Below are positions 34,157 through 46,378 of a DNA stretch of 64,000 nucleotides, piece after piece. Numbering within the stretch: position 1 is the stretch's first letter; each line of letters opens with the position of its first letter. Both the position numbers and the translations under genes were made by a program. The DNA is from Rhinopithecus roxellana (lineage: Eukaryota; Chordata; Mammalia; Primates; Cercopithecidae): the NCBI RefSeq assembly GCF_007565055.1, contig NC_044564.1, forward strand, positions 79,504,563-79,568,562, given 5' to 3'. The notes under the pieces are model-generated. The model was not told the DNA's origin. It worked only from the letters and a program-made list of their open reading frames with translations, and did not search any database.

Positions 34157-34320
34157 CAATCTTATCTCACAGCAGCCTCAAACTCCTGGGCTTAAGTAAT
34201 CCTCCCACCTCAGCCTCCCAAGTAGTTGGGACTACAGGCATGTACCACCATACCACATCCTAGATGTGGTAAAATTTTTTTTTTTTTTTTTGTAGAAATG
34301 AGATCTTGCTATGTTTTGGC
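34157..34320 (-). mobile_element. AluJ fragment
   Basis: CAGCCTCAAACTCCTGGGCT, CCTCAGCCTCCCAAGTAGTT and GTAGAAATGAGATCTTGCTA are reverse Alu pieces. Both ends are missing and a T-run at about 34276-34291 replaces the linker. Confidence 0.8.
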
Positions 34321-34460
34321 ATTCTTTATTAAACATGTTAGAGTTCCATAGGTCCTTTCTTCCATCAAGGTCTTTTAGTTAATTGTTTTCTCCTTGTAAC
34401 TCTTTTGAAGCACATCTCATCTCCTGACTTACCCTCTGGGCCACCCCTAGTGAGTGCTTT

Positions 34461-34754
34461 ATTTTTATTTTTTGAGACAGGGTCTCGCTCTGTCACCCAG
34501 GCATTGGAGAGCAGGGGAACAATCACAGCTCGCTGGAACCTCCATCTCTCAGGCTCAAATGATTTTTCCACCTAAGCCTCCAGAGTAGCTGGAACTACAG
34601 GCATGCACTACCATGTCTGGCTAATTTTTTGTACTTTTTGTAGAGATGGGGTTTCACCATGTTGCCCAGGCTGACCATGAACTCCTGGGCTCAAGCATTC
34701 CTCCTGCCTCAGCCTCCCAAAATGCTGGGATTACAAGTGAGAGCCACCGCACCC
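34461..34754 (-). mobile_element. AluJ element
   Basis: Reverse Alu from ATTTTTATTTTTTGAGACAG to CACCGCACCC. The exact target duplication AGTGAGTGCTTT is at 34449-34460 and 34755-34766. Confidence 0.93.
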
Positions 34755-34766
34755 AGTGAGTGCTTT

Positions 34767-35564
34767 CTGAGAAACCAGGCCCGTGTCTAGTATCAGATTA
34801 TGAGACCTACCCCAATTTATTTATTCCTAGTCTTCAAGTTATTTCAAAGGCAAATAACTCTTATATTAAGTGTGGCACAGATATAAGTCTTTCTTCCTAT
34901 TTTCCAACAAATTTGCAGTATGGGCTACATAGTGACATTAAGGACCTCTTCAAGAATACACATTTCCAATTCCTGAGGAAAAACCAATTATCAAACAGCT
35001 TTAGAGTTTTCTGCCAACTTTAGACTAATCTCTTATTGCCTCTGTGATCAGTAATAGTCTACATATTTGCATTATTTTAAAATCTTTTAGGTCTCCTACC
35101 TACATTTCATCATCTCTGACTTTTCTCTTTGGTAACAACAAATGGTATTTGATTCTATATTCATGATTTATAGCTTTTTATTTTACATAATTGTTTCAAA
35201 ATGATTATTTCTCATCAAAGGATATATCTAGAGATTTATTCTGATTCCTCCATTGAATCTCTCCCTTTATCTAGTAGCATTTTAACCTATTTTTTCATGA
35301 GAATCGTGTCATATTTTTGTCATTACTTAGAAACGTACTAAGTATTGGCTCATGTTTCCCTTTAATAGCCCTCAGTGTCAACCCTAGCTTCAAAAAACTG
35401 AAGAGCTAAGGTGACTCCATAGCAACCACCAATTTGCTTATCCCTTTCTAAGTTCGATGACACCTGGCACCTTGGCCTTTATGCTGGAGAATTATAGGGA
35501 AGATGTTTTAAATGTTACTGTTTCCATTTTTTTAAAGTTTTTATTACACAGTGGGAAAAAAAAA
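34767..35564. other. Unassigned DNA
   Basis: No recognised repeat or gene. The frame at 34760-35023 has no family features. Confidence 0.5.
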
Positions 35565-35745
35565 TTAGGCTTGGGTTTGAGTCTCGGTTGGATCACTTAC
35601 TAGTTTTGTTGCTGTGGGCACCTCACTGTACTTCTAAAGTTCTCAATATTCCCACATTTAAAATGGGTTAGCGATGCCTACCATACCACTACACAGGGAC
35701 TGTCGTCAGGAATGAGGGAGACGAATATGTAAACACTTTCTCAAT
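35565..35745 (+). mobile_element. MIR SINE
   Basis: GCTTGGGTTTGAGTCTCGG, then ACTTACTAGTTTTGTTGCTG and ACATTTAAAATGGGTTAGCG are in forward MIR order. Confidence 0.8.
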
Positions 35746-36009
35746 CTCACAGTACTCTGTAAAGCAGAAGGTACTGTGTATTCGGGGGAAGTAGAGATAA
35801 TTCTATACTCTTGTCATTCGCAATCATTCTTAATACTTCTTTTAATTTCTGTAATTAAAGGTTCTTGAATTCCTATTTTGGCTTATCTCAGTGCCATGTT
35901 CCATTTCATCTTCTCAGTCTCCCTCACTGAGCAGTCAGGAGCTTGTCCCTAATTTGAAGTTTCAGCTAGCATTTTGCTAGTGCCCAAGCCAGTGTGTACT
36001 CCAGCCCTG

Positions 36010-36510
36010 CCCAAGCCCTCTTGGTGGACAGAATCCTAGATGTGGTAAATAGCATGACTTAGCCTTGATTCTCACCTCTCCTTGCATCCACTCTTTGCCT
36101 TGACTCAGGCTTTAAGCCCTGTAACTTGCTTTGGCCTCTAGGATATTAATGGATGTGATAGAAGCAGAGCCTTGAAAACTGTGACAGGGCTTGCTCTATC
36201 ACTCTCATCCTTTGTTAATGACAGTGTGAACATGCCCAGGCTAGACTGCTGGTCCCAGGATGAATAGTGACACATGGATCAAAGCAGAGTACTCCTGTCC
36301 CCCTAGTTGAGATCAATGTAGATTAGCCAACACCTAGCAGACCCCAGATACGTAAGCAACCCCTGCCAAGATCAGCAGAGCCACTTTGCTGACACCCAGC
36401 AGGTCCCCAACATGTAAGTATAATAATTTATTGTTGTATGGCTCTGAAATTGTAGGGTTGTTTGTTACACATTTTAATTGTAGCAATAAATACACTAGAT
36501 GTCATAACCC
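36010..36510 (+). mobile_element. MaLR/ERVL-type LTR (MLT1-like)
   Basis: GTAACTTGCTTTGGCCTCTA, GGATGTGATAGAAGCAGAG, CATGCCCAGGCTAGACTGCT, AGATCAGCAGAGCC and a 3' part TTGTTTGTTACACATTTTAA match an old MaLR-type LTR in forward order. Boundaries and subfamily are uncertain. Confidence 0.6.
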
Positions 36511-37514
36511 CCTGAGTTCCTGGCTTTAAAAACAGTAGCCTCAGAGATTAAGATCCTGAAAAGTACTATAATGGGCCAAACAGAAGTATCATAATTCACA
36601 GAGGCCCAGAGAAATAAAAACTAAAATGCTATTAAATATATTTTAAAATCAGATTCTTCAGCTTGAAAAATCTCTCTGGTGGGTAACCCATCTCTTGAAT
36701 CACCTTCAATGATTAAGGAGAAATGACTGTGGCATTGTGATTTGCTGAGACAGGTGCTCGTATAAGTGCTATGCTATTCAGAAGGCACCACTTTTTAAGG
36801 TTTTATACTGAGCTTCTTAGCCTAAAATTGAACATATTTTTTACTTCCATTTTCCTCCCTTTCTTTTTCAGCAAATGCCAGAAAAATGATTGTGTCATTG
36901 CTGGCCTCTTCACCAATTACCACAATACTTAAGTACACATTTTCCAGATATATTTTCTAGTCTGTATATGGATAAGTTACACATATTTGATTTCTCTGTC
37001 CAGCCCCAATTGACCCACTCATGCGGTATACAAAAGAGAAATACATTATTGATGGTGGAAAAAAATGTAAAGTATTGCTACTCACCTACTTCTACTGACT
37101 TTTCGTTGCATAACCCTGACCCATTATGTAGTGAGGATGACATTCCACATCGGGAGATTTGGGATGGAGTACATAGCACAGTGGAGCTTGACAAGAGGAC
37201 AGAGAAATGAATGTCAAATTGCTGACCTTTAAAATTAAAAGTTTCTATTAATCTTTCCATAATCTCTCTTCTCTGTCCTTCCCTCTATAGATAAAGATGC
37301 TCCCAGCTGAAGAGAGGGAAAAAATATGGAAACGATTAAAGAAAAATAGACACTGGTTTTAGGGATGAGCCCCTTTTTGAGTCAATAAGTAATGAGCCAA
37401 GTGTTAGGCAAAGAAACTGTTAGACCCTCAGATAAGTGTAAGTATAGAGGAAACAGTGCTGTAGAAGATAGTGACATAGCACACTAACATTCAAGCTTTG
37501 CTTCTCTTCTGGGT
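36511..37514. other. ~1 kb without recognised gene
   Basis: No recognised repeat or gene. The 106-residue frame at 36890-37210 has no family features. Confidence 0.45.
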
Positions 37515-37775
37515 ATATGAGACATTGTACTTCTCCTTGAAGATAGTGACTTGCTTTGGCCACTAAATTGTGAATGAAAGTGACTTGAGTCATTTCTGTG
37601 TTCAAGCATGTAATCACTGGAGCTAGACTTTCCAAACTACTACTTCTTCTGACATCAAGACAGAGGTCATGGAGAGTTTTCTGGAATTGTAATGGATTTT
37701 ATATGAGTGAGGAATAAAATTGTGTTGATCTTTTGGGTATTGTTTATTACTGTAGCATAACTTCCCCTATCTGTG
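37515..37775 (+). mobile_element. MaLR-type LTR end (MLT1-like), decayed
   Basis: GACTTGCTTTGGCCACTAAA, AGGAATAAAATTGTGTTGAT and GTTTATTACTGTAGCATAAC are the landmarks of an old LTR 3' half that ends near CTGCAGCATAACCTAGCC-type sequence. Confidence 0.5.
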
Positions 37776-39194
37776 TTCTGTTTCCCATCTGGGTGGCTGG
37801 AAGGGAGAGACACACAAAGATCTCAGGCCACTCAGCATGGGGCAGTAGAGCTGAAATGACTGCATTTGTGTCAAAGATAGAGAGGGCTTGTTCACAGATC
37901 CTAATTGTTCTATTGCCCCAAGACGAAGGGCAGCAACTACCACATGTCCCTAATAAAAGTGTACTTTTCAGCAGATGGAGAAATCTGAATTTCCAAAGTG
38001 TTCTCAAGGTCATGACAAGGGGATGAAACCATGAGTGGTGGCATGGACCATTCAATCTGAGACCCACATGAGTTCTGGGATTTGGCCACTTTCAGTGGAA
38101 GCCCATTTGGGGGTGGCAACACTAAGTATAAGATGTTATGATTGCATATATCAAGAGTTTTCCACCCTGGACAACCACAGAGATACTTTCTCATATATGC
38201 TACATAACTGTGTAAGCACTTGAGTTAGAATTAACTGCAGAGAGAAGGGAGAAAGGGGAAAGTTTGCAATCTGATTCAGTGTAATGCTGAAATAAGAAAT
38301 TACTGAAGTGGTTGGGTTTACTTGGAAGTGACCAGATCAATTGTCTATCAGGAAATATGAAGGGCTTGAGGTAGAAATCAACTTCAGTTATAAAGAAAAA
38401 GCTCTAGTTTTGAACATCTGAGGTTGTGGTATGAAAATCAGGCATACTTCCTATTTTTGTAAGAGGATTGAACAGAAGACAATTTTAAAAGAGTGGGATC
38501 TAATGATTTAATATAGAAACACAAAGCCATGCTATTTCACAACTTGGTGTGGTTGATGAGGAATTGTTGTATGACTTCACTTGGTTAGAAGCCTGCTAGG
38601 CTTCTCGAGAACATAGACCTGACTATTGCCATTGGGCATGGGATTATACCTACCCAGCTGCTCTCATATGGTCTGCCTCTGTGGCTCAAACACTTCACCC
38701 CTGGATTATTGTGATGGGTGGGTCTCTAGCCAGGTGCTGGCTTCTTCACAGATAGACCACTTTGCCAAGTGATCAACCTGCCCAATGAATATTAGTGTTC
38801 AGTGACCCATAACACTGGGCACTAGTGTTGGGTGTGCCAGATTATTTTTTGTTGGTTAGTACTTCTTTGTTGACTTACCTTGAAAATAAAAGTATTTTAA
38901 AATATGCACATGAGATTAAGATATCCATAAAGGTACAGAACAATGCACTCATTTATATCATGCTACACATTTGATAAGCACTCATTAGAAAAATAAAATT
39001 AAGTTGCAAATGCTCTTAGATTAACTAGTTAAAATAATCCTTCCAATGCTGAGAATGTGGCAAAAGAGAAATATAGTATGCCTTGAGTGATGTAAGAATT
39101 TCAATAGAAATTGAAATGTGAGCAATTTCCTCAGTTTATTAATACAGGGCCTTCATGAAATCTATTTAACAGCTTCATGAAGAAGACTTATGCA
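37776..39194. other. ~1.4 kb without recognised gene
   Basis: No repeat I can name. Frames at 37733-38026 (+) and 37747-38067 (-) overlap each other and have no family features. Confidence 0.45.
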
Positions 39195-39300
39195 TACTTG
39201 GCAGATGATGAAACTGAGATACGAGAATAACTTCTCCAATGTCATGTAACCAGTAAAATAATAGAGCTGTTCTTTTGTTTCTAAAAATCATCAGATCTAG
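39195..39300 (-). mobile_element. MIR fragment
   Basis: GCAGATGATGAAACTGAGAT and TGTCATGTAACCAGTAAAAT resemble the reverse MIR core. Confidence 0.6.
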
Positions 39301-39527
39301 CTCTCTACTTTAGCACGTTTCTGTACAGACTTCATACCAATTTGTGTGGTGGTTTGGATTCCTTCTTCATTCTTACTGGTGTTCCTGATAGGTCAGATTT
39401 CTTTAGATAGACTTCCATGAGATGATCAAAGTTTTCATTCACTTTTTCTTGGGTCAACTGTTGTGATAGTGGCAGCTTTGGATGCTGAATTCAGAAAAAC
39501 GAAATACCCATTTAGGTTTGTTTTAGT

Positions 39528-39700
39528 CAGTGGTTCTCAGACTTGGCTGTACATGACAATCAACTGCAGAGCTTTCCAACCATACTGATACCTGCTATCC
39601 ACCTTGGTCCAATTACATTAGAATCCCTGGGGGTGGAGCCTTGTTCTTTTACAAAGGATCCTAGGCGATTTTATTGTGTAGCCAGGGCTGAGAACCACTG
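39528..39700 (+). mobile_element. MER5A-like hAT-Charlie element
   Basis: A 173-bp element with intact terminal inverted repeats CAGTGGTTCTCA and TGAGAACCACTG. The interior CCCTGGGGGTGGAGCC is the MER5A hallmark. Flanks GTTTTAGT and GCTTAAGC are a weak match to a mutated 8-bp duplication. Confidence 0.9.
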
Positions 39701-40559
39701 GCTTAAGCTGACTTTTCAACACACTGAAAATCAGATTCTAACAGGATAAAGCAATTAACACAGGTGCTAAGTCAATGCACTCAGCATCTTATCAAAACAA
39801 GTAATCATCAGTAAGAGGTAAAGACAAGAACTCTAATCAGTCATTAAGAAGGACCACTGTGATCTGTAACTCAGGATGTTATTCCGGAACTTGAGAAATG
39901 AATGAGCTCTCAGTTGTAGTATTGGCATTGAAATCTTATATTATTTCAGATTTTTAAAATGAGAAGAGGGAAAATAGATGATGAAACTGTTGGGACTGAT
40001 GCTTTGGGATTTTCCCATGCTTTCGTATTTATGAAGCCAAGTGTTTGATCAGGAATGGGATGTCTGTGTATAATAAAACCGCAGTCAGAGAGGAAGCCTT
40101 GTGCTCAGTGCCAGGGACACAAGGAAGCCAATTCCTGGCTGAGAAAAATTTGGAAAGACAGGACATATCTCAGGAGCGACCTTAAAGTAATGTGACTGAA
40201 TCTACAATACGTTTAAAACTCAACTCGTCATTTTAAAAAAGTAATATCTTGTGGTAAAAAGGTTGGCAAAATTAATCACAGTAGGACCTCCTAAATGCTA
40301 GATAAGTGTTACATCCCTCAAATCATATCCTATAATCTTGCCAAAATAAAAAAAGCTTAGCTTCCTCATAGACTATCATCTCCTGCCATGTCTCCCTTAT
40401 CTGTGTCTGCATTGAACACCAAGTCATGTTAACTTTACCTTTTCAATATTATTAAATTCATTCTCTTCTCTTTATCGTCAGTGTCTTTAGTTTAGGAAAC
40501 TGCCTTTTCTCTACTGGATCATAGAAATAGTCTTCTGCCTGTGTCTAGCTCTTTTCGAA
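39701..40559. other. Unassigned DNA
   Basis: No recognised repeat or gene. Confidence 0.45.
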
Positions 40560-41025
40560 TTCTAGTTCCTCTCAGGCTAGAAAAGCCACAGGATGGTTCC
40601 CCATCGCTGGCTGGAAAGGTTCAAGATCCAAAATGTGGCATACAGCCTTCCTATTGTAAATTAAAAACAAAATCCTAAGCCCCCACTGACTAAATGAACA
40701 CCTCTTGGCCCAGGTGACCCAATATACCCTTAAAAACTAAGTTACCGGCCGGGCGCAGTGGCTCAAGCCTGTAATCCCAGCACTTTGGGAGGCCGAGACA
40801 GGTGGATCACAAGGTCAGGAGATCGAGACTATCCTGGCTAACACGGTGAAACCCCGTCTCTACTAAAATACAAAAAATTAGCCGGGCATGGTGGCGGGTG
40901 CCTGTAGTCCCAGCTACTCTGGAGGCTGAGGCAGGAGAATGGCATAAACCCGGGAGGCCGGGCTTGCCATGAGCTGAGATCTGGCCACTGCACTCCAGCC
41001 TGGGCAACAGAGTGAGACTCCGTCT

Positions 41026-41076
<51 letters not shown>

Positions 41077-41905
41077 TACCAACCATGATGGGAAAGGAGG
41101 TCAGACATGCCTGTTTATACCCCTTACCTTTTGGAGTTTAGACACAACTGATCAGCATTAAAGTGATTATAAGATTAACAAAACAGACTCTGTGTCAATA
41201 AAATGCCAAATTATAAACGGGACCTATGGCTATGCCAGCCAAGGGTTAGGTCTCCCTCCCCCTACACTTAAAGAAGAAACTATGTTCTAACTGCCACAAG
41301 GTTTTTCTTTTTCTCTAGCAGCTAAACCATCACTGGCCTCCAGATAAACAATATTAAAACAATTTGTCGCTTCACCAGACACTCCCAGCCCCTGTTCCAC
41401 CAGCTATAACTACAGCTTTGACTGGACAAGAGACTGATTTCGGAAACTTCCTCCTCATAATGAGACGACTGACCAAGGACTGGTTCTGGCCAGATGACAG
41501 AGGCTGCACACTCAAGTGCCCTTGTGTTCCTGTTTCACCTTTTGAAGTATAGGGCCTAACTGTGTACATTTAAATGTTAAGTCTCCACCCCAAGATGAAC
41601 ATGGGTCATATGTTACATGTATGTTTGCTCAATATGCATGTGCCAGGACCACCTTCATTAATATTCATAGCTCCTCCTTTAACCTGTTGAACATGTATAC
41701 TTGACCAAACTGTTCTGCTTAAATTCCTGTCATACCCCTTTCTCCCTCCAAGTGCCTGTTTCTTGTCTTTGCTGAAGACATGCTTACTAGCCTGTGGGGT
41801 GACCAGCCTGCAGGCTCTAACCCTTTATAAGAAATAAAGTCTCCTTTTCCAAATTTGAAGGTCTTGTGCTTTTTAAGTTAATACTACTCCAAGTTAGTTT
41901 TCAGA
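40560..41905 (+). mobile_element. ERV LTR, split by an AluY
   Basis: Similar LTR-like sequence flanks the Alu. GCCCCCACTGACTAAATGAA is left of it. To the right come CAACTGATCAGCATTAAAGT, a long U3, TTAAATTCCTGTCATACCCC, the AATAAA at about 41832 and a short R/U5-like ending TTTTCAGACA near 41905. The order suits a plus-strand solo LTR. Both outer ends and the subfamily are uncertain. The frame at 41364-41552 is inside it. Confidence 0.6.
40747..41070 (+). mobile_element. AluY, Old World monkey type, with (A)44 tail
   Basis: GGCCGGGCGCAGTGGCTCAAGCC start, GAGATCTGGCCACTGCACTC in the right arm, and an uninterrupted A44 tail at 41027-41070. The target duplication is AAAAACTAAGTTACC on the left and AAAAACTAAACTACC on the right, with two differences. 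The long pure tail and low divergence indicate a recent insertion. Confidence 0.95.
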
Positions 41906-41907
41906 CA

Positions 41908-42025
41908 GGAGGCATTTGCATCACCTGTTAGATGCAACTTATTAGATGTGCAGAATCTCAGAGGCTGTACCTGCAATGTATGGAACAGAACCTGCATTTT
42001 AATGAGATCCCCGGATTATTTGTGG
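41908..42025 (-). mobile_element. MER5A-like fragment
   Basis: GCATTTGCATCACCTGTTAG, ATGTGCAGAATCTCAGAGGC and CCTGCATTTTAATGAGATCC are in reverse MER5A order without clear terminal repeats. Confidence 0.65.
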
Positions 42026-42309
42026 GCAGTTTCAGCAGCCTTTGTGCATCTTAGGTTTCTTATGATCTGGTTTCAGCCCACTTCTCTTTCTCTCTTGTGT
42101 GTTCCAGAAATATCAAACACACCCCAAAGGGGCTGTCCTTCTCAACACTGTCCCCTTGGCAAACGCCGGCCTGTTCTTTAAGACTTCTCTCTGGGAAGCA
42201 ATTTCCTTTGTGTAGTTTTCTTGTCACTTTCTAGACAGTTAATCCTGTGAGGATTTTCATTGTGTGTGGGAAACTCTAGTGTTGAAATTGCTTGTTTATC
42301 TTTTACTTT

Positions 42310-42420
42310 GGCCTGCCAGACTCCAAGTGCCTGAAAAGCAGGAGTAGTGTGATCTTCATCTCAGTTTCACTGGTTTTTTTGTTCAGGGCTAGGCACAGGG
42401 CATACAATCAGCATTTCAAA
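42310..42420 (+). mobile_element. L2 3' end scrap
   Basis: CTCCAAGTGCCTGAAAAGCA, CTTCATCTCAGTTTCACTGG and GGGCTAGGCACAGGGCATAC resemble the end of L2. Confidence 0.55.
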
Positions 42421-42766
42421 TCTTTTGCTCAGAATTTGGTCTCATAATCCCCTCTACCTGCTTCATCTTTTGGGATAGTCATGTCTGAAGAAGAGGGTTT
42501 GTAAGCTCTTTCAGTCCTCATAAGTTGGAATTTAGCATTACTTTTCCGTATTAAATTCCAGTAGATATTCATATTTTCCCTATTTAATAGCTTTTCTAGC
42601 TTTTCATTCATGAATGTGCTTTAGGATCTCTCACAAACATGATTTTGGGCAACCGCACTTTTGGGAAAAGTTGAAGAGCAGAGCAGAGAGTTTAAGGTCA
42701 TCAGTGCAGCCAAACACCTTGACGGGGTGACAGGGTGATTACTATGCAGGTCAGATATCCATGTGC

Positions 42767-42926
42767 TTTTTTTTTTTTTTTTTGAGAGAGTCTTGCTCTG
42801 CTGCCCAGCCTGGAGTTCAGTGGGAGTGATCATAACTTGCAGCATAGAACTCCTGAGCTCAAGCTATACTCCCGTTTCATCTTCCTTCAGCACTGAAATT
42901 ACAGGTATGTGCCACTGTGCTTGGCC
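42767..42926 (-). mobile_element. Alu monomer (FLAM/FRAM-like)
   Basis: A T-run at 42767-42783, then GAGAGAGTCTTGCTCTGCTG, GAACTCCTGAGCTCAAGCTA and CACTGTGCTTGGCC. The length of about 160 bp and single arm point to a monomer. Left ATCCATGTGCTTT and right ATCCGTGTACTTT flanks look like a mutated target duplication. Confidence 0.8.
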
Positions 42927-43046
42927 AAGATCCGTGTACTTTGACAATCAAGACAACATCAAGGTCCTGGGGAAGGGGGCAGCTGAAACTCTAAGAAATG
43001 CACCTGATTGTGTACTCATATCCTAGAGGGTTAGAAGTGAGCCTCA

Positions 43047-43299
43047 GAGCGGACAGATCATGAGGTCAGGAGTTTGAGACCAGCCTGACCAACATGGTGA
43101 AACCCCGTCTCTACTAAAAACACAAAAATTAGCTGGGCACATTGGCGTGTGCCTGTAATCCTGGCTACTCAGGAGGCTGAGGCCAAAGAATTGTTTGAAC
43201 CCGGGAGGTGGAGGTTGCAGTGAGCCGAAATCCTACCACTGCACTCCAACCTGGGCAACAGAGCAAGACTCTGTCTCAAAAAAAAAAAAAAAAAAAAAA
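43047..43299 (+). mobile_element. AluS, 5'-truncated with target duplication
   Basis: It starts at GAGCGGACAGATCATGAGG, lacking about the first 50 Alu bases, and ends in A22. The exact target duplication GTGAGCCTCA lies at 43037-43046 and 43301-43310, so the truncation happened during insertion, not later. Confidence 0.92.
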
Positions 43300-43310
43300 G
43301 GTGAGCCTCA

Positions 43311-45329
43311 AACACCTATATCAGTACAAGAATCTTAGAAAACTGCCCTGTGTCTGTTTTAACACAGAAGGTTAAATAGGTGATAAACTCCCAATATTTT
43401 ACTTTATATTTCAGCATGATCATATTGTATTTATCTTAGATAAATTTCAAAATAGGTATTTTTATTTTTCCACCATGATTATAAACAAAAAGAAAACCCA
43501 ATCATTTGTATGTCTAATTGAATAGTATATCTTGTTGAATCCTGAGGAAACAGAAGGATTACCTGTAAACAACTAATGTTTGTAAACCGTCTGAATGTGG
43601 GAGGAGATTTTTCTACCTGGAGAAATCTTAGAAATGATAGGGCCATGGATGACCCCGGAGAACATCGCCCTTATCCCCGGCTATATTTAAGGAGATTGAG
43701 AAGGAGTCATTGATATTCACTTTGGCCAAAACCCATACACCTATAGGGAAGTCATTACATGGTGGCATTGTGGTGAGTCTTACTGCCATCCTGAGGAACA
43801 TCATGTCTGGTTATTGGACATCAGGTCCACTGCACTGGCTTATATATAACTGAGATACCTTCATCTAACCTCTGAAATGACTAACTAAATCCATAGGGCT
43901 TGGGGCCTATGTCTTAGAAACCCTCTAAGCCTTCTTGTTAGTCAAGGGCAGAGGCCAATGTGATTTTGACTAGAGAGAGCCTTGAGAACTGAAAGACCAT
44001 TTACTGGATTCAGGCTGCCAGGAAGTTTAAGATAAGCTGGTAGAATTCACTGTTATAGTGATTATATGGATCTAGACAAGTGGGATGTTAAAAGTGGCAA
44101 ATTCCATCCCAGGTCACCTTTAAGTAGACATTATAAATCTTTACGTACAAGTTACTTTTCTTCTCTGTAGGAGGCTGGTGAAGATTGCTAAGGTGACTCC
44201 TATTTATAAGGAACTGGTGTAAAAGATCCTGGCAGCTATTGTTCCTGGTAATCAGTTCCTTCTCCACTAGCCTGAAATTACTTTCAAGGTAGTTCATAAG
44301 CAGGTTTACAGTTATTTTATGGCTTGCTGTTTAATAGTGCTTTCCCAGTCTACATTTTGCTCAAGATATTTTACCTCACCAACAGGGCTTAATTTATTGG
44401 CTCTATTAGGCATGGACACAGAGTTAGAGAAAGGATTAAAGTAAGTGTTTTCTTATTGCACAAAGTAGATAGGTCCGACCAAATCTGCCAGATTTTAAAG
44501 CTTGACTCTGTTAGTTTGCATTTGACAGGAATCAATTCTATATTTTTCTGAGGAAAAAAATGTGAATTAATTCTAGTACTTAACCCAGTGCCTGGTACAC
44601 AGTTAGCAACCAGTGCACATTTGCTTATTGACAATGCATTTTCAAATTTATTGGTTGCCGACCCCGTACCAGGCTCCATGTCCTGCATGTATGTGGTGGC
44701 CCATATTTTTATGATAAATGAATGACTCCACTCAAGGTTATTATTATCTATGGGGGAAACATCTATAAACAAAACAATTAATGGTAAAACCAAGTAGAAT
44801 AAAGTGAACATTTGACAGCTAAAACAAAAATTTAGTTAAAACACTCATGGGAGAAAGATTCTCTCTTAAAGTAATAATGATAAGCCTCATGGAGAGGATT
44901 GTTTCTGGGTCCCCATAAAGTATGCTACCAACTATAGTGTGCTGCACTTGAGTGAAAATGTCATCTGTCAGCTCACTGTGACACCAGGACTAAAGGAACC
45001 ATTTCATATTAGAGTTATCTATGTTTATTTTCCTCACATCAGGAAAGGTTGAACAGTTTTTGTGTTTCAATCACAAGTCTCCATAGTTTTGAGTCTAAGT
45101 TTCAGCTGAGCTGTCCCAGATGCTCACAATGGTGGTCACTTTCTCCATAGAATAATGTGAATTGTTAAAAGAAAGAAAAAGAAGAAGGGATGTGGGTGAG
45201 TTGGGAGGAGAGAGCTGATACTGCCAAAAACACTAAAATAACACAACAGTAGAACACTAGACACATATAGTAGAAAACAAATCAATTCAGAAAGATATTC
45301 TCATAAATCCCCTTTATAGTGACAACTGG
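43311..45329. other. ~2 kb without recognised gene
   Basis: Mostly unassigned. An L2/MIR end scrap may lie at 44588-44640 (CCAGTGCCTGGTACACAGTT). The 140-residue minus frame at 44389-44811 overlaps that scrap and has no family features. Confidence 0.45.
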
Positions 45330-45510
45330 GGTTCTTTAAATGGAGAAAAATTGTGGACTGTTATGCAGCATTTGAAAAGAAGGTACATATTAAGATTATG
45401 TGAATACATGATCAATTACTACTGATCTCATATCAAGTGAAATAAAGCCAGATTCTAAAAATATACGTGAAAAACAATAACAACTATGTTAAAACGTACG
45501 CAACTTCATG
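45330..45510 (+). mobile_element. Possible old L1 ORF2/3' end fragment
   Basis: AAATTGTGGACTGTTATGCA, then TATCAAGTGAAATAAAGCCA resembles the end of L1M ORF2 and its 3' flank, strongly decayed. Confidence 0.4.
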
Positions 45511-46324
45511 TAGTAACATAGTGGAGCAAAGAACATAAACTTAATAGTAACAATTGCTTTAAGATGAAAAGGCAATTGTTTTTTAAAAAACCATTTTGAC
45601 AGTGATCATATTTTAACTATGAAAATCTAAACTTTATTTATTGAGTTGACATTTAGCAGAAAAGTCTTGCAGGGGAACAGATCCCCTTCAAGATTGCACC
45701 CGGGAGGTGGGAAAGGATTGTTTATTTAGCATTAAGGATTTTGTCATAGATTGCAGAGGAGTGCTTTAGCCCCTAACCATGCTGCTCTGCTCTGTTCCCA
45801 TTTGATCTGCACTTGCGATACAGAAGTGTTTTCTGAGGGTGTTCTGAAACAGTTCTAGTCTGCTTAAGGTCACACAGATCAACCCTGGATCCATGTCTCA
45901 GTGGAGGAAAGTTGAGGGGAAGGCAGATAGAACTGACTGCTCATGGGGTCCCCACATGGTTAAGACCCAGAGAGAGCTTAATCAATGATGTGAACTGGCT
46001 GATGTGAGTTGCAGAGACACAAACTCAAAACCAGATTATCAATCAGCATTAGTGATCCTTAGGGACATGGTCTACTTAAAGTCAGCAATCTCAAAAGGCC
46101 AGACTAAGTTCTTACAATAGAAATGACATATGTGTAAAACTTTCCCTTTTTGCTTTCAGGTCTAAATTGGCCCTTTCATGTTACATGGCACAACTCTCTA
46201 GAATCGTAACTTATTTCTTGCCAAGACAGATTTCAAGTTACTTCTTTGGGCAAAATTTTGACCTTTACTTTGGATCCCTTGGAGACACATTTCTATATGG
46301 AAGTCTTAGTCACACTGGTTCCAA
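45511..46324. other. Unassigned DNA
   Basis: No recognised repeat or gene. Confidence 0.45.
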
Positions 46325-46378
46325 CGAGACTGAATTTAGTGCTCGACACTTAATAGGTCCCCAGTAAATGTTTGTTAA
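46325..46378 (+). mobile_element. L2 3' terminal scrap
   Basis: CGACACTTAATAGGTCCCCA followed by GTAAATGTTTGTTAAATGGG resembles the L2 terminus. Confidence 0.5.
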
